Source: Thecaphora thlaspeos
Lineage: Eukaryota; Basidiomycota; Ustilaginomycetes; Urocystidales; Glomosporiaceae
Length of the DNA stretch: 64,000 nt
Assembly (NCBI GenBank): GCA_900291925.1
Contig: UWYS01000014.1
Location: 62,001-126,000, forward strand
Direction of reading: 5' to 3'
Of this stretch, positions 32,173-41,584 are shown piece after piece. Below the pieces are notes generated by a model. The model was not told the origin of the DNA. It searched no databases and worked only from the letters and a program-made list of their open reading frames with translations. How positions within the stretch are numbered: position 1 is the stretch's first letter; each line of letters begins with the position of its first letter. Both the position numbers and the translations under genes were made by a program.

Positions 32173-35100
32173 TCAGTAGGTGTCGACAATGGCAGGAGCC
32201 GGGACGGTCGGCTGCTTGAGGTGGGGGGCGTCGAACGAGACGGGCGCAGCGAGCGACCTGGACGACGAGGCGGGCGTGATGACCTCTTCGCCCTCACCGA
32301 CGCCGTTCCAGGGGCGGGGTAGGGCGCCGTTGCCGAGGAAGGTCGAGTCCTCGGACGTGGGGGTGCGCGAGTCGGACCGCATCGACGACGAGGCGTGGTC
32401 CTGGCTGCGAGACTGACGTCGGTCGAGAGGCTTGAGGGACGCTGCTCCTCCCAGCTCACCCTGCCCCTGCTCGTGGGCCGGCGAGGTGCTGAAGACGAAC
32501 GCCGACTTGGTGCCGAAGCCGCTTCGGGCCATGGCTGGGTGGATGTCGTGCGGCGAAGAAACAGTCTCGATCTCATGCGCGCTCTCGAGACCTTGGCCCT
32601 CGGCATCACGAGACTCCTCGGCGCCGTCGCCCGCGACAAGTTCGAAACGTGCATCGCCGACCACGGCCGTCTTGAATGACGGCGCACCGCTCTGGGCGTC
32701 GCACGCCGACGACTCCCCGTCCGACGCACGAGTAGGCTGGTGCTGAGGCTCGACGATAACGACCGCAACCCCGTTCTCCGATACGAGAAGGGAGCCGATA
32801 CGGTTCGGAGCTGCGACTTCCTTGGAGCCATCCGTCTCTGATGCGGTCGGTGCCGATGCGGTCGGTTCCGGGGCTGGGACCGGCGCCGTTGGCGGAATGA
32901 TGCCCGCCTTGATCAGCTGGTCTCGGTCAAGCTTCGGCATGGTCGAAGCATCAGGAAAATTGGCCTTGGTGCCGTTCTTCTTTGTCGGGCTGCTCTCGTT
33001 TGGTCCGGCGCTGCTCACGCCGAAGCTGCTCAGTCGGCGCAGGAAGCGGCGAATGTTGCCGCTGCCGGTGGAGGAGGGGGCGGCGCGATCGGTCGCTGCC
33101 CTCACACCCTTGCCACTGGCGGATTTATCGTCGGTCCTGGTGCTCCTGCTCGACGACTTGGACACTCTAGTGCTGTCGGTGCGCCCGGTCGAGCCGACGA
33201 GATCGCTCGAAACGTCTTGCTGGGCGCCCACGACGCTTATCGAAGTCGACAACGTGTCCGAACGAGCGACAACAGACGATGATGCCGGAGGAGGTGGAGC
33301 CATGCTTAGCACATCTTCAGCCAGCGCCGGCTGAGCTGCCGGGGCGTTGCCGCTGCGCTCCGAGCGGTCCAGCGAGGCGAGCAGGACAGTCTCAGCGGCA
33401 GGCAAGGGAGCGGCAGGAACGGTGGCCGCAGGCCGCAACGACGATGCCTCTATACGGGCCGACGCAGGCGCTAAAGACGGAGCGTCGTTGTTCCTGGACG
33501 ATGTCGAAGGGGTCGGCGGGGAAGCCGGACCAGGTGCTTGGGCACCTTTGGCAGCGGCGGCAAGCTCGATGCGAACGTTTTCGCCCTGCTGCGGTATCGT
33601 GGCACTCTGCCCCAGCTGTAGCTCGTCCTTGCCAGACCGTTTCTTGCCCAGCCTAAAGAGCCCGGAAAGTCGATGCGCCGACTTGGAGGTAGGCAGAGCG
33701 AGTGTCTTGGTCTTGGTCGAGGCCCTGGACGCGGGTCGGCTGGTCTCCGACTTGGCCGACGGCGCCGGGCCGGACAGCGAAACCTCTGATCGGGACATCA
33801 GCGCGACGGTCGCATCGCTCGACGCCGCGGTGAGAGCCGAGCGGGCACAAGTTTGGTCAGACGATGTCGTAGTGGCCCTGGGAGCGGGGATGGGGACGGT
33901 TTCTGCTCGAGGCGTTGCGACCTGGGACTCGGAGTCGATAGGTTCGAGCTGACCGACCATCTGGCCACCGAACGCCGTGGGGCGTGCAACCTGGGCGTCG
34001 AGCGGCAAACGCATATCGAGTTCGCGCCTCTCCACGTTGGCCGCTAAAGGCCTGCGCGAGACTGGCTTGGCAGGGCCCGAAGGAGTGGTCTGCGCCTCTT
34101 TTGCCAAGGCGGCCTTGATCGCCTGCTGCGACGCGGCCGCCTCCTTCAGGTTGGTAAAGGATGGGTTCGGCGAAGGCACGCGGCTGCTGGCCCTGCTGCC
34201 AAAGGGGATCAAGCGCTTGCCCTTCGGCATCTTGGTCAGACCTTGCAGCTCGGTCTCTGGATCGTGCATCCTCATCGTCAGCACGCTCCTCCGGCCAGAT
34301 GGCGATCCCATCTGGCTGCGGGCGTGGGCGACCTGCGTCGGCGTGTGGTAGACGTTGGTCCGGTTTACGTAGGCCGATGTGGCGTCGAAGGGAGAATCAT
34401 GGCTCAGCGGGATGCCAAAGGGGTCTAAGTTGTCGATCCCGTCGAGGGGGTCGCGTGGCTTCTTCGACGACAGCGAGGGGTAGGGCGATCCGCCGAGGCC
34501 TGCCAGCATGTCGGACGGCATCAGGCTAGCGGCCTGGTTCAGGTAGGGCGAAGACGCCGAAAACTGTCTCTGTGATAGCCGGCAATGGCGTGGCACACGA
34601 CAGTGGGTGGAACAGAACAGTGTGGATGCTTTTGTCAGGGCTTGATTCTCACATGACGCAAGAAAAAGAATCTCAGGGCGGACGGATCTGCCACTCACAA
34701 CATTCGGGCGCATCACGTCGCCCGGCATCATGGCAGGGCTGCCGGGGACGCTGTGCGACGGCGTACCGTTCGACGATGCGCTGGGCCCGAAGACCGAAGC
34801 CTCGCGCGACCTCTGCGCCGCGTGAATTTGCGTCATGGGCTGCATCATCAGGTTGGCAAGGCTTGTCTGGCTTGTGCTGAAGCCGCCGAGCTCGCTACCG
34901 CTGTTCGTACTGTGGTAAGAACGCCGCCGTCCGTCGCCACTCCAGCTTGGCCCGAAGGAACGCGGCGTCGATGTTCCGCTGCGAGTAGTCCTTGCGAACG
35001 GAGACTCGGGGACACCGCTGACCAGCGCTTCGGCTGCCAGCTCGTAGGCCAGTAGGTCGAGGTCTCGGGTGTCGTTGAAGCGCCGCCTTCGTCCGCTTGT

Positions 35101-36381
35101 GCCGGACGAGCTGTCGGCCGCATGCATGCTGGTGTCCGGCGAGCCTGGCGTAGAGGGGGAGCCATTCGACGTCGTCGAGTGAGCGCCCAAGAGCGAGTTT
35201 TTCCGACTGCGTCCCTTCCTTATCGTCCCGAGAAGGCCCTTGCTGCGGCCTGCCTTGCTCCCTTTCGAGGTGACGTCGCCGTTCTGGAGCGAGGCCGAAT
35301 CTTCTATGATCGTGGTCTCGTCGCCTGCAGGCGAGGTGACGCTGGCAGCTTCCGGATCAGCCGCGTCAGCGAGGTTCGGTGGCGACTGGGTCTGCGGGGA
35401 AGCGGGAACGGAGAGACCCTTTTTGCTCTGTGCGGCTCGCGCCTGCTTCCGAGCGGCCTCGAGCACCCTCTGCGCTGCCTCAGACAACATCTGCTGGTCC
35501 GATGATGACCTTGCCGGTGGCGAGGCCCGAGCGAATGGCTCGACTGCTTCCATCGGCGCCGAAGATTGATGCTCGCTCGGCGATGGAGCTTCTGCCAAGG
35601 AGAGAATTCCTGCTGTGACGCCGCTCTGTGTAAGGGCCGCCAGAGCCTGGTCGACACGGGGCACGTCCGTAATGTTCGTGAGGCCGAGAGCTGATGCAGA
35701 GCGTTCGCCGCCGCCGCCAGCGCCAGCGCGAGGAAAGATGGGCTCGGCGAGGCCGCGGTTCTCCACGTACGATCTGGCGGCGGCCGTGCTGGCGGACGAG
35801 AGCATGGCGTTGGAGACCAGCCCTTGTTTGAGCGCAGCGGCGCCCTCGCCATCGGTCGTCGAAGCGGTAACTTCCATGAAGGGCTCGGGGACGCCGTACT
35901 GGTCCCAGCACACGCCGCTCTTGTACTTGCCTCTGGGTCTGCTCAGCTCGGCCAGCTCGGCCTTTGTGAGACGTCGATGGCTGGCTGAAGAGGAAGAGGA
36001 TTGCGAGGCCCGTCGGTCAACCGTGGCGAGCGTGAAGGAGGCATCACCTTTGACGATCGATGGATGTTCGCCGTCGACGCCGTCATCCCTGGAGCGCGAG
36101 CTAGACTGGCTGGCCAATCTCTTCAGGAGCCCGCGTCCCAGGGTGCTCGACGTGCTCCGCTGCACCGAAGGCTTTCCTCCAGCAACAGCAACAGCAGCAG
36201 TATCTGCGCAGGTACGTTGTGAGTCTGAGGGCAACGGAGGCTGATCCTTGTCCAGAGACATGCGCTTGGCGGTGTCCGATGTCGACGCCATAATGGTGTT
36301 GGTGGTGATGGTGGTGGTAGCAGAAGGCTCGGATCGGTCGGGCTGCTGCGACATGATGGTGGCAAGAGGCGGCGCTGCCAC
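32173..36381 (-). CDS. Very large Ser/Thr-rich protein of unknown function
   Basis: 1402 codons if read through, from ATG at 36381. I do not recognise a family. Most of it is disordered: Ser, Ala, Pro, Thr and charged residues, with many phosphorylation-type patches (RRMSLDKD, RRASQSSSSS, KGRSRKNSLLG). The most protein-like part is near residues 130-160 (RLTKAELAELSRPRGKYKSG, then VCWDQYGVPEPFMEV). 'KKPRDPLDGIDNLDPFGIPL' and 'RRSVLTMRMHDPETELQGL' may be short conserved motifs. Several basic patches could direct it to the nucleus or act as docking sites. A segment at 34698-34564 starts GTGAGT and ends ACAG, is 135 nt (a multiple of 3) without stops, and is Cys-rich unlike the rest, so it is probably an intron. 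Removing it gives about 1357 residues. Confidence 0.7.
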   Translation of the reverse strand: MAAPPLATIMSQQPDRSEPSATTTITTNTIMASTSDTAKRMSLDKDQPPLPSDSQRTCADTAAVAVAGGKPSVQRSTSSTLGRGLLKRLASQSSSRSRDDGVDGEHPSIVKGDASFTLATVDRRASQSSSSSASHRRLTKAELAELSRPRGKYKSGVCWDQYGVPEPFMEVTASTTDGEGAAALKQGLVSNAMLSSASTAAARSYVENRGLAEPIFPRAGAGGGGERSASALGLTNITDVPRVDQALAALTQSGVTAGILSLAEAPSPSEHQSSAPMEAVEPFARASPPARSSSDQQMLSEAAQRVLEAARKQARAAQSKKGLSVPASPQTQSPPNLADAADPEAASVTSPAGDETTIIEDSASLQNGDVTSKGSKAGRSKGLLGTIRKGRSRKNSLLGAHSTTSNGSPSTPGSPDTSMHAADSSSGTSGRRRRFNDTRDLDLLAYELAAEALVSGVPESPFARTTRSGTSTPRSFGPSWSGDGRRRSYHSTNSGSELGGFSTSQTSLANLMMQPMTQIHAAQRSREASVFGPSASSNGTPSHSVPGSPAMMPGDVMRPNVVSGRSVRPEILFLASCENQALTKASTLFCSTHCRVPRHCRLSQRQFSASSPYLNQAASLMPSDMLAGLGGSPYPSLSSKKPRDPLDGIDNLDPFGIPLSHDSPFDATSAYVNRTNVYHTPTQVAHARSQMGSPSGRRSVLTMRMHDPETELQGLTKMPKGKRLIPFGSRASSRVPSPNPSFTNLKEAAASQQAIKAALAKEAQTTPSGPAKPVSRRPLAANVERRELDMRLPLDAQVARPTAFGGQMVGQLEPIDSESQVATPRAETVPIPAPRATTTSSDQTCARSALTAASSDATVALMSRSEVSLSGPAPSAKSETSRPASRASTKTKTLALPTSKSAHRLSGLFRLGKKRSGKDELQLGQSATIPQQGENVRIELAAAAKGAQAPGPASPPTPSTSSRNNDAPSLAPASARIEASSLRPAATVPAAPLPAAETVLLASLDRSERSGNAPAAQPALAEDVLSMAPPPPASSSVVARSDTLSTSISVVGAQQDVSSDLVGSTGRTDSTRVSKSSSRSTRTDDKSASGKGVRAATDRAAPSSTGSGNIRRFLRRLSSFGVSSAGPNESSPTKKNGTKANFPDASTMPKLDRDQLIKAGIIPPTAPVPAPEPTASAPTASETDGSKEVAAPNRIGSLLVSENGVAVVIVEPQHQPTRASDGESSACDAQSGAPSFKTAVVGDARFELVAGDGAEESRDAEGQGLESAHEIETVSSPHDIHPAMARSGFGTKSAFVFSTSPAHEQGQGELGGAASLKPLDRRQSRSQDHASSSMRSDSRTPTSEDSTFLGNGALPRPWNGVGEGEEVITPASSSRSLAAPVSFDAPHLKQPTVPAPAIVDTY

Positions 36382-37787
36382 GGGCGAGTGGGGAGTCTTT
36401 GATTGGGGTCGATACGCTCAGTATAGAGAGCTGCAACTTCACCGACCGGCGCGAATGAGTACGCGATGGGAAGGATTCCGCAGGCGCCTGAGTGAGGCAC
36501 TGAGATAAGGAACGGCAGGCAGGAACAAATTCCAGAAAAAGCTCCAATGACTCAAGGGGCCATACACTCCGAGGCAAAGCAAGCGCAGTTCGTGTGGGAA
36601 GCGTGTGCGGGTCAAGCGTCCTGTCTGCGGTGACCCGAGCGAGCCTGTGCAGATAGGCGGCAAGAGAGAGCGGCTGCGTCCCGTTGTCCGGGTCGTGACG
36701 AGCCCTAGGAGAGAGGCAGAGGGCGCTGGCGGCTTTGGCTTTCCGTTGTGACTGCAGCTGCGCGATTCGATGATCGCTCTAGCGGCAGCGGAGTAGTAGA
36801 GTAGAGGCGTCAAGATTGGTCCGCACACGATGAATGACGAGGCAGGTGGGAGCCAGGACGGATGCCTTCCGAAAGTTTGCGGTGCGGTGGTCCGGAGACT
36901 AGCGGAGAGCGGCAAGCTAAGCTAAGCTAAGAGCGGGCGGACGGACGGACCGGAAGGAGACACGGATGCACGAATGCGCCGTAGCAAAGCGGTGGGAAGA
37001 TGTGCTGCGGCCTGGTCCCTCCCGCCCCGCCCCCCCCCCCGGGCGGTGTCGGCAGCGAGCAGGTGCGGTCGTACAGGGCGGAGCAAGGGAGGGGGTCCTG
37101 TGCCGGTCTGAAGGGCGAAAAGACGAGGATGAGGATGTGGTGGCGGTGACAGAGGTATAAGCGCGCGAACCACGATGCGTTGGTGGTGGTGATGGTGATG
37201 GTGGTGGTGGTGGTGGTGGTGGTGTCGAGGGGGACAAAGATAGGACCGGTCAGCAAGCAAGTCACGGCAAACAACCTGCAGTAGTCCACGAAACAAACGC
37301 TCCCTTGCCGCTCAGCAGATGAGACACCGTATCTCGCCCCTTCTTTCCTTGGCTTTCTTTGTTTGCGGTCCCGCCGGCGACCAGCCTCCTTCGCCGTTCG
37401 ATGCTGCTGTTGCAACGGGCAGGAAGGCGTTAGGCTTAATTTACGAGGGCCGATGGTGGGTTATCGATGCTGCCAGGCCAACCTCGGTCACTCGCCGCCT
37501 TCTGTCTGCATCCTCTCTGCAGGGGTTGTAGGGGCCCGAAAATTCCAAAGCAAGCGCGCTACGCCTGCTGAGGGAGAGGCAGGGGACAGAGAGGCAGGGG
37601 ACAACACCGCCGGCAATGCAGCCTGCCTGCCTGCCAGCCCCAGGCAGGGGATCTTCACAACACATCGATCCTCGCTCCTTGGCTCGCAGGCAGCTGCTCC
37701 CTGGACCCTGAAGCACGTCCCTGCCTGCGCTTCCGTGGAAGATTTCGCGCACCTGGCCCCTGCCCAGCTGCGCCAGAAAGAAAGAGA
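36382..37787. other. Intergenic region before the first transposon
   Basis: 1.4 kb holding the promoter of the Ser-rich gene. Repeats: TAAGC x3-4 (36912-36930), C10 near 37030, (GGT)n at about 37177-37224, and GGCAGGGGA-like direct repeats (37560-37650). No gene recognised. Confidence 0.45.
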
Positions 37788-37789
37788 TA

Positions 37790-37877
37790 ACGCATTTCCC
37801 TGGGAATCCGGCCTCCCTAGGAATCCAGCCAAAAAATCTACTTGTTGGCCTTCCTCACCACCACCACCCTTGCCATT
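37790..37877 (+). repeat. Left terminal inverted repeat of transposon 1
   Basis: Pairs with 39931-40018 at about 90% identity, including the 15 bases CACCACCACCCTTGC at the inner end. Confidence 0.88.
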
Positions 37878-37958
37878 GCTGCTACACCATCTGCGCTCTG
37901 TCAAGCACACCAGACAAGCACTGCAATCAGTTCAACACTTGCTCCAAATAGTACATGC

Positions 37959-39826
37959 TCAGCTTTGCTTGCCTGATCCAGAACTGCTGCCAAATGGGTT
38001 GGGGAAGAGGAGCCAGGGGTCATACAAGGTGAGAGAGCTTGGTCCAGCAGAAGCAGGATCAACAGCAAGTTGGGGTGGTGCTGGCAGTGCCTCTGCAGGC
38101 TCAGCAGGTGCTAGAGAGGGTGGTTGTGCAACATCAGCCGCTTTGCCTTTGCCCTTTGCCTTGCTTGATGCTGCCTTCCTTGCCATCTTCTTTGTTGGTG
38201 TTGCAGCATCTGCCTTGCTGGCCTTCTTGGTGGCTGCTTGCTCTTGTTCCTCCTTCCTCTGCTGCTCTGCAATATCCATTGTAATCCTCTCTTCCCACAG
38301 GCACTCTTCTGTTGCTTGGCTGATCATGGTGTCCTTGCTGATGTAGCAATGGTTGCCTGCCTCAAAGGTTGTCTTGAGTGGTGACTTGCTGCATTGCTCC
38401 TTCTCTTGGACCAGTTTGCAGCCATAGAACAACTTGTCAAACCCCTTCTGCAGCTTGCAACAAATGCAGCTCCTCTCTCTCTCTTGTCTGTGCTGTGCTT
38501 ATAGTTGTTGAGGAGGGCTTCAAAGCACTATGGCTTCCTTGGAGTATCAAAAAAGGGCTCCTGTGCAGGTGGCAACATCTCTTGGCAAGATGGCTTGTAG
38601 CTAGGGAGCATCAAGAGGACCTTCTCAGGGGAGGGTAGCACCATCAGACCCACATCTGAAAAAGCCTTGCATACTGCAGCATCCTTGATCTTGCTGTGGG
38701 CCTTGGCATAGAACCAAGCAAAGTGGATGTGGTCAACCTCCTTTGTGCCACCAAGAGCAGCAACCTGGCAGCCATAGCTGTCCTTGATGGGGCCAAAGAT
38801 GCTGGTATTAAGAGGCTGGATAATGTGGGTGGCATGAGATGGAAAGCAGACTGGCACAATGTGGTGCTTCCAGCACTGGTTGCAGAAGACAACAGAGACA
38901 TGCAAGGCATGCCTGTCAAGGAGCAGCAACCACCACCCACCCTCTCAAGTTCCATTTGGCTTGGTTTGTGGCTCAAAGACCCGCTGAAGCCACTCAAGCA
39001 TCAAGTCATTGCTTGTCCAGCCCTTTGGCAAGACAACAAAGTGCCAGTTGGGGCCTGGTCCCTCCATCCTCCTGTGATCTCCAAGCTGGTGCCATGTGCC
39101 TTTCCAGGTCACAAGTGGGTCAAGAAAGAGGCCGTTAGAGCTAATGCACTCAACAACAGTGGTGGACTTGCAGTTGCCTGGATGGACATGGAAGGCATTC
39201 TTCTTCTTGGCAGGGACAATGACCTTCTGACATCTGCTGAACCCCATGATGATGCCGGTCTTGTCCATATTGTAGATCTGGTCTTGTGTGATGTTGTACT
39301 GGTTGATGGTGCAGGAAAAGTTGGCATAGAAGCAGCTGAGGTTGTCTAACAAGGTGCCATCCATGCGCTGATTCTCTAGAGCTTGGTTGCACTTGCTCCA
39401 GAGCTGTGGGTGGTGCTCAAGGTAGTTCTGCACCCAGTTCTTGCCTGGCTCCCTCACCTGACGGTGGCTGCCAGCCTCTACAGGCAATTTCAGTGTTCCA
39501 GCATACTTCTGGATCATTGCTGGGGTGAGGGGGAAGCCTTGATTGGCACAGCGCTCAATGTGGATGGCAAGAGCAGCCTTGGTGGCTGGTGAGAGGGCCT
39601 GCTGTGCCCCATGGGCAGCAGTCTTTGGCAGGGTGCCATGCTGGCAGTCTTGCAGCATCGACTTTGGCACACCAATGGCCTTGGCTGCCACAGACAAGCT
39701 CTTGTACTCCCCTTTGGACAGATCTTGAAGTGCCTGAGCCATGGCAATCTCCCTTGCCTGGTGATTCTTGACCACCTCCTTCCTGACTGCTTGTCAGTGT
39801 GCTGGCAGGACTGTCTGCGGTGTCAT
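37959..39826 (-). pseudogene. Broken pogo-family transposase (DDE)
   Basis: Read from ATG at 39826. The psq-type helix-turn-helix lies in 'YKSLSVAAKAIGVPKSML', a CENPB-type second DNA-binding part in 'REPGKNWVQNYLEHHPQL', the first catalytic Asp in 'IYNMDKTGIIMG', and the second in 'WWLLLLDRHALHV'. The third catalytic region reads 'HIIQPLNTSIFG', where the family normally has PLD, so the third Asp is Asn. In-frame stops: TGA at codon 11 (39796-39794), TGA at 38947-38945 (between 'TKPNGT' and 'EGGWWLLLL'), TAG at 38530-38528 (after 'FFDTPRKP'). A frameshift near 38460 leads into a lysine/alanine-rich tail ending at 37959. All three stops can come from one C-to-T change each. Inactive copy. Confidence 0.88.
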
Positions 39827-39930
39827 GGCATCTGATGGAGAGTGAGAGGTGCATAGACAGGGTGCTGGCAGTACAGAGGTGCTGCTGTGCTGTTCCAGAG
39901 AGTAAGATTTAGTACAGGTGGTGTAGCAGT

Positions 39931-40018
39931 GACAGCAAGGGTGGTGGTGGTGAGGAAGGCCAATGAGTAGATTTTTTGGCCAGATTCCTAGGGAGGCCAG
40001 ATACCCAGGGAAACGCAT
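39931..40018 (-). repeat. Right terminal inverted repeat of transposon 1
   Basis: Reverse complement of the left TIR with about nine mismatches. Confidence 0.88.
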
Positions 40019-40180
40019 TATCCTAATCATGCATCCTCCTAAACTCTCTCAGCCTTGGTTCAACCTCTAACAATCTCTTTCCACGCTCCTTAAACCCTCC
40101 CCCTCACGCTCCCAGCATCTACATCTCCACAAAGCAAACAGCCCCCCTCAGTACCAGTCCCCTGTCCAACATCCCTCACC

Positions 40181-41089
40181 ATGCAAGGGGCATGCCTTGT
40201 CCTCATCCACCTCACGCTGGCTCTGGCCTTCTTTGCAACCCTGTCCACCACTCAAACCCATCTGAAAGCAGTCACTGATGGACTGGATATGATTGACAAC
40301 CTGCTCTCAAAGTCAGGATCAACATTGGACACTGTCCAGGGTTCAAGAGGCTCTCGCCACCCTTTGACTGCTCACATGGTGGCTGCTACCAAAGAAACTC
40401 CAGCCTCCTTCAAGCCCATTGCAGCTTTCAACAAAGAGGATTTCTTTTCCAGGCAGCTCTCTGGAAAGGTCTATGACTTGGTGGTCAACAGAGTCCCTGT
40501 GGTCAGCATGAGTGGACACTCATCCAGAGCCCTCAAAGTGGATGTGGCTGGCACAATTCTCATCATAGCTATTGCAAGTAATCTGCATAGTCACCCATTG
40601 AAAGCCCTGGGCCAGCTGGATGAAGTGTGGTCTCAAGTGGGAGCACAAGTTGGCCACACAAACGTTTTTGATGCAAATCCACTGGCAAATGAAGCCCAGC
40701 TGAAGGTTGTCGATGCCCACACCTACTTCAAGCGTTTTGACTCGATGATGAACAGCGGGTTCACAGATGAGGGCATGCACCTGGTAGCAAATGACATGCA
40801 GCTTCTATCAAAAGAGGTCATTGCTATTGCAAAAACAGGGCAGAAATTGTGGAAAGAAGCAGAAAGCTTAGATTGGATAATCAAGTGGCGTGAGAGTGAA
40901 GTGCTCCACTACCTGATCTCGAGTAGGATGGAGGGTGCAGAAAACTTGAACCTAGTGGCACAGGAGCTCCATTCTGCTCTGACAGTAGTGGTGTCGCTGG
41001 TGAACAAGGCGCAAAATATGAAGTACCTACGCCGTCTCAACAGCCCATACAATACTAGGCTTGTCACCACCCAAGATCTTTGGGCATAG
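40181..41089 (+). CDS. Secreted protein of unknown function (AT-richer codons)
   Basis: 302 residues, one exon. The N-terminus 'MQGACLVLIHLTLALAFFAT' is a clear signal peptide. The mature part is predicted mostly helical (LKAVTDGLDMIDNLLSK; LVANDMQLLSKEVIAIAKTG; MEGAENLNLVAQELHSAL) and has no Cys pairs or known motif. Codon use is close to even GC at third positions, unlike the C/G-ending genes outside the island. It lies 160 bases from the transposon end and next to a lectin remnant, so acquisition with or by mobile DNA is possible but not shown. A CT-rich leader (40080-40180) precedes the ATG. No function proposed. Confidence 0.75.
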   Translation: MQGACLVLIHLTLALAFFATLSTTQTHLKAVTDGLDMIDNLLSKSGSTLDTVQGSRGSRHPLTAHMVAATKETPASFKPIAAFNKEDFFSRQLSGKVYDLVVNRVPVVSMSGHSSRALKVDVAGTILIIAIASNLHSHPLKALGQLDEVWSQVGAQVGHTNVFDANPLANEAQLKVVDAHTYFKRFDSMMNSGFTDEGMHLVANDMQLLSKEVIAIAKTGQKLWKEAESLDWIIKWRESEVLHYLISSRMEGAENLNLVAQELHSALTVVVSLVNKAQNMKYLRRLNSPYNTRLVTTQDLWA

Positions 41090-41584
41090 CTTTGAGCACC
41101 AACTCATACTGGGGCCAGGCCAGGGGGCATTGTCTTAGTTCCTGACTCTCTAATCATTGCTCTCATTCCCTTCCTGATCACTTGGTACACTCTCACACAA
41201 CTTGTTTGGCAGCGCCATATGGTGTTCTGGCTCCTTTCTTTCTTCCCAACTTACTCAATATAAGTCACTCTTTAGAACCTTTATTCTACGCAGAACGATT
41301 TTTTAGTAACAACAGGAGAGAATGATTTGAGGGTAACTTGAAGGGTACAAGGCAAAGAGAGGGCTGCAACAGCTGTGGTGAATTAGCTATACGTACTCAC
41401 AGAAACAATCAGGACAGGACTGGCAAGCTTGACCGGCCTGTGCAGCATTTCTCACACCACACCCAACCGCAGCGCAGCATCTGCAACTGCTTAGCCTGCC
41501 GCCACAGTAGCCCCTGCTATGTCCAACCCCTGAGCATCTCAACAAGCACCACATGTGTCTTCCCACCAACCCAGCTGCTTGTCT
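41090..41584. other. Intergenic region between secreted protein and lectin remnant
   Basis: 495 bases, AT-richer than the rest of the window, between convergent genes. Nothing recognised. Confidence 0.45.

Larger units (their letters stand above)
37790..40018 (-). mobile_element. Pogo/Fot1-like DNA transposon with ~88-bp TIRs, TA target duplication
   Basis: The element starts ACGCATTTCCCTGGGAATCC and ends, on the opposite strand, ATGCGTTTCCCTGGGTATCT. The inverted repeats align for about 88 bases at roughly 90% identity (37790-37877 and 39931-40018) and end in CACCACCACCCTTGC. TA dinucleotides at 37788-37789 and 40019-40020 form the target-site duplication, as for Tc1/mariner-pogo elements. 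It is 2229 bases long and encodes one transposase on the minus strand. Its GC content is lower than that of the neighbouring genes. Confidence 0.9.
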
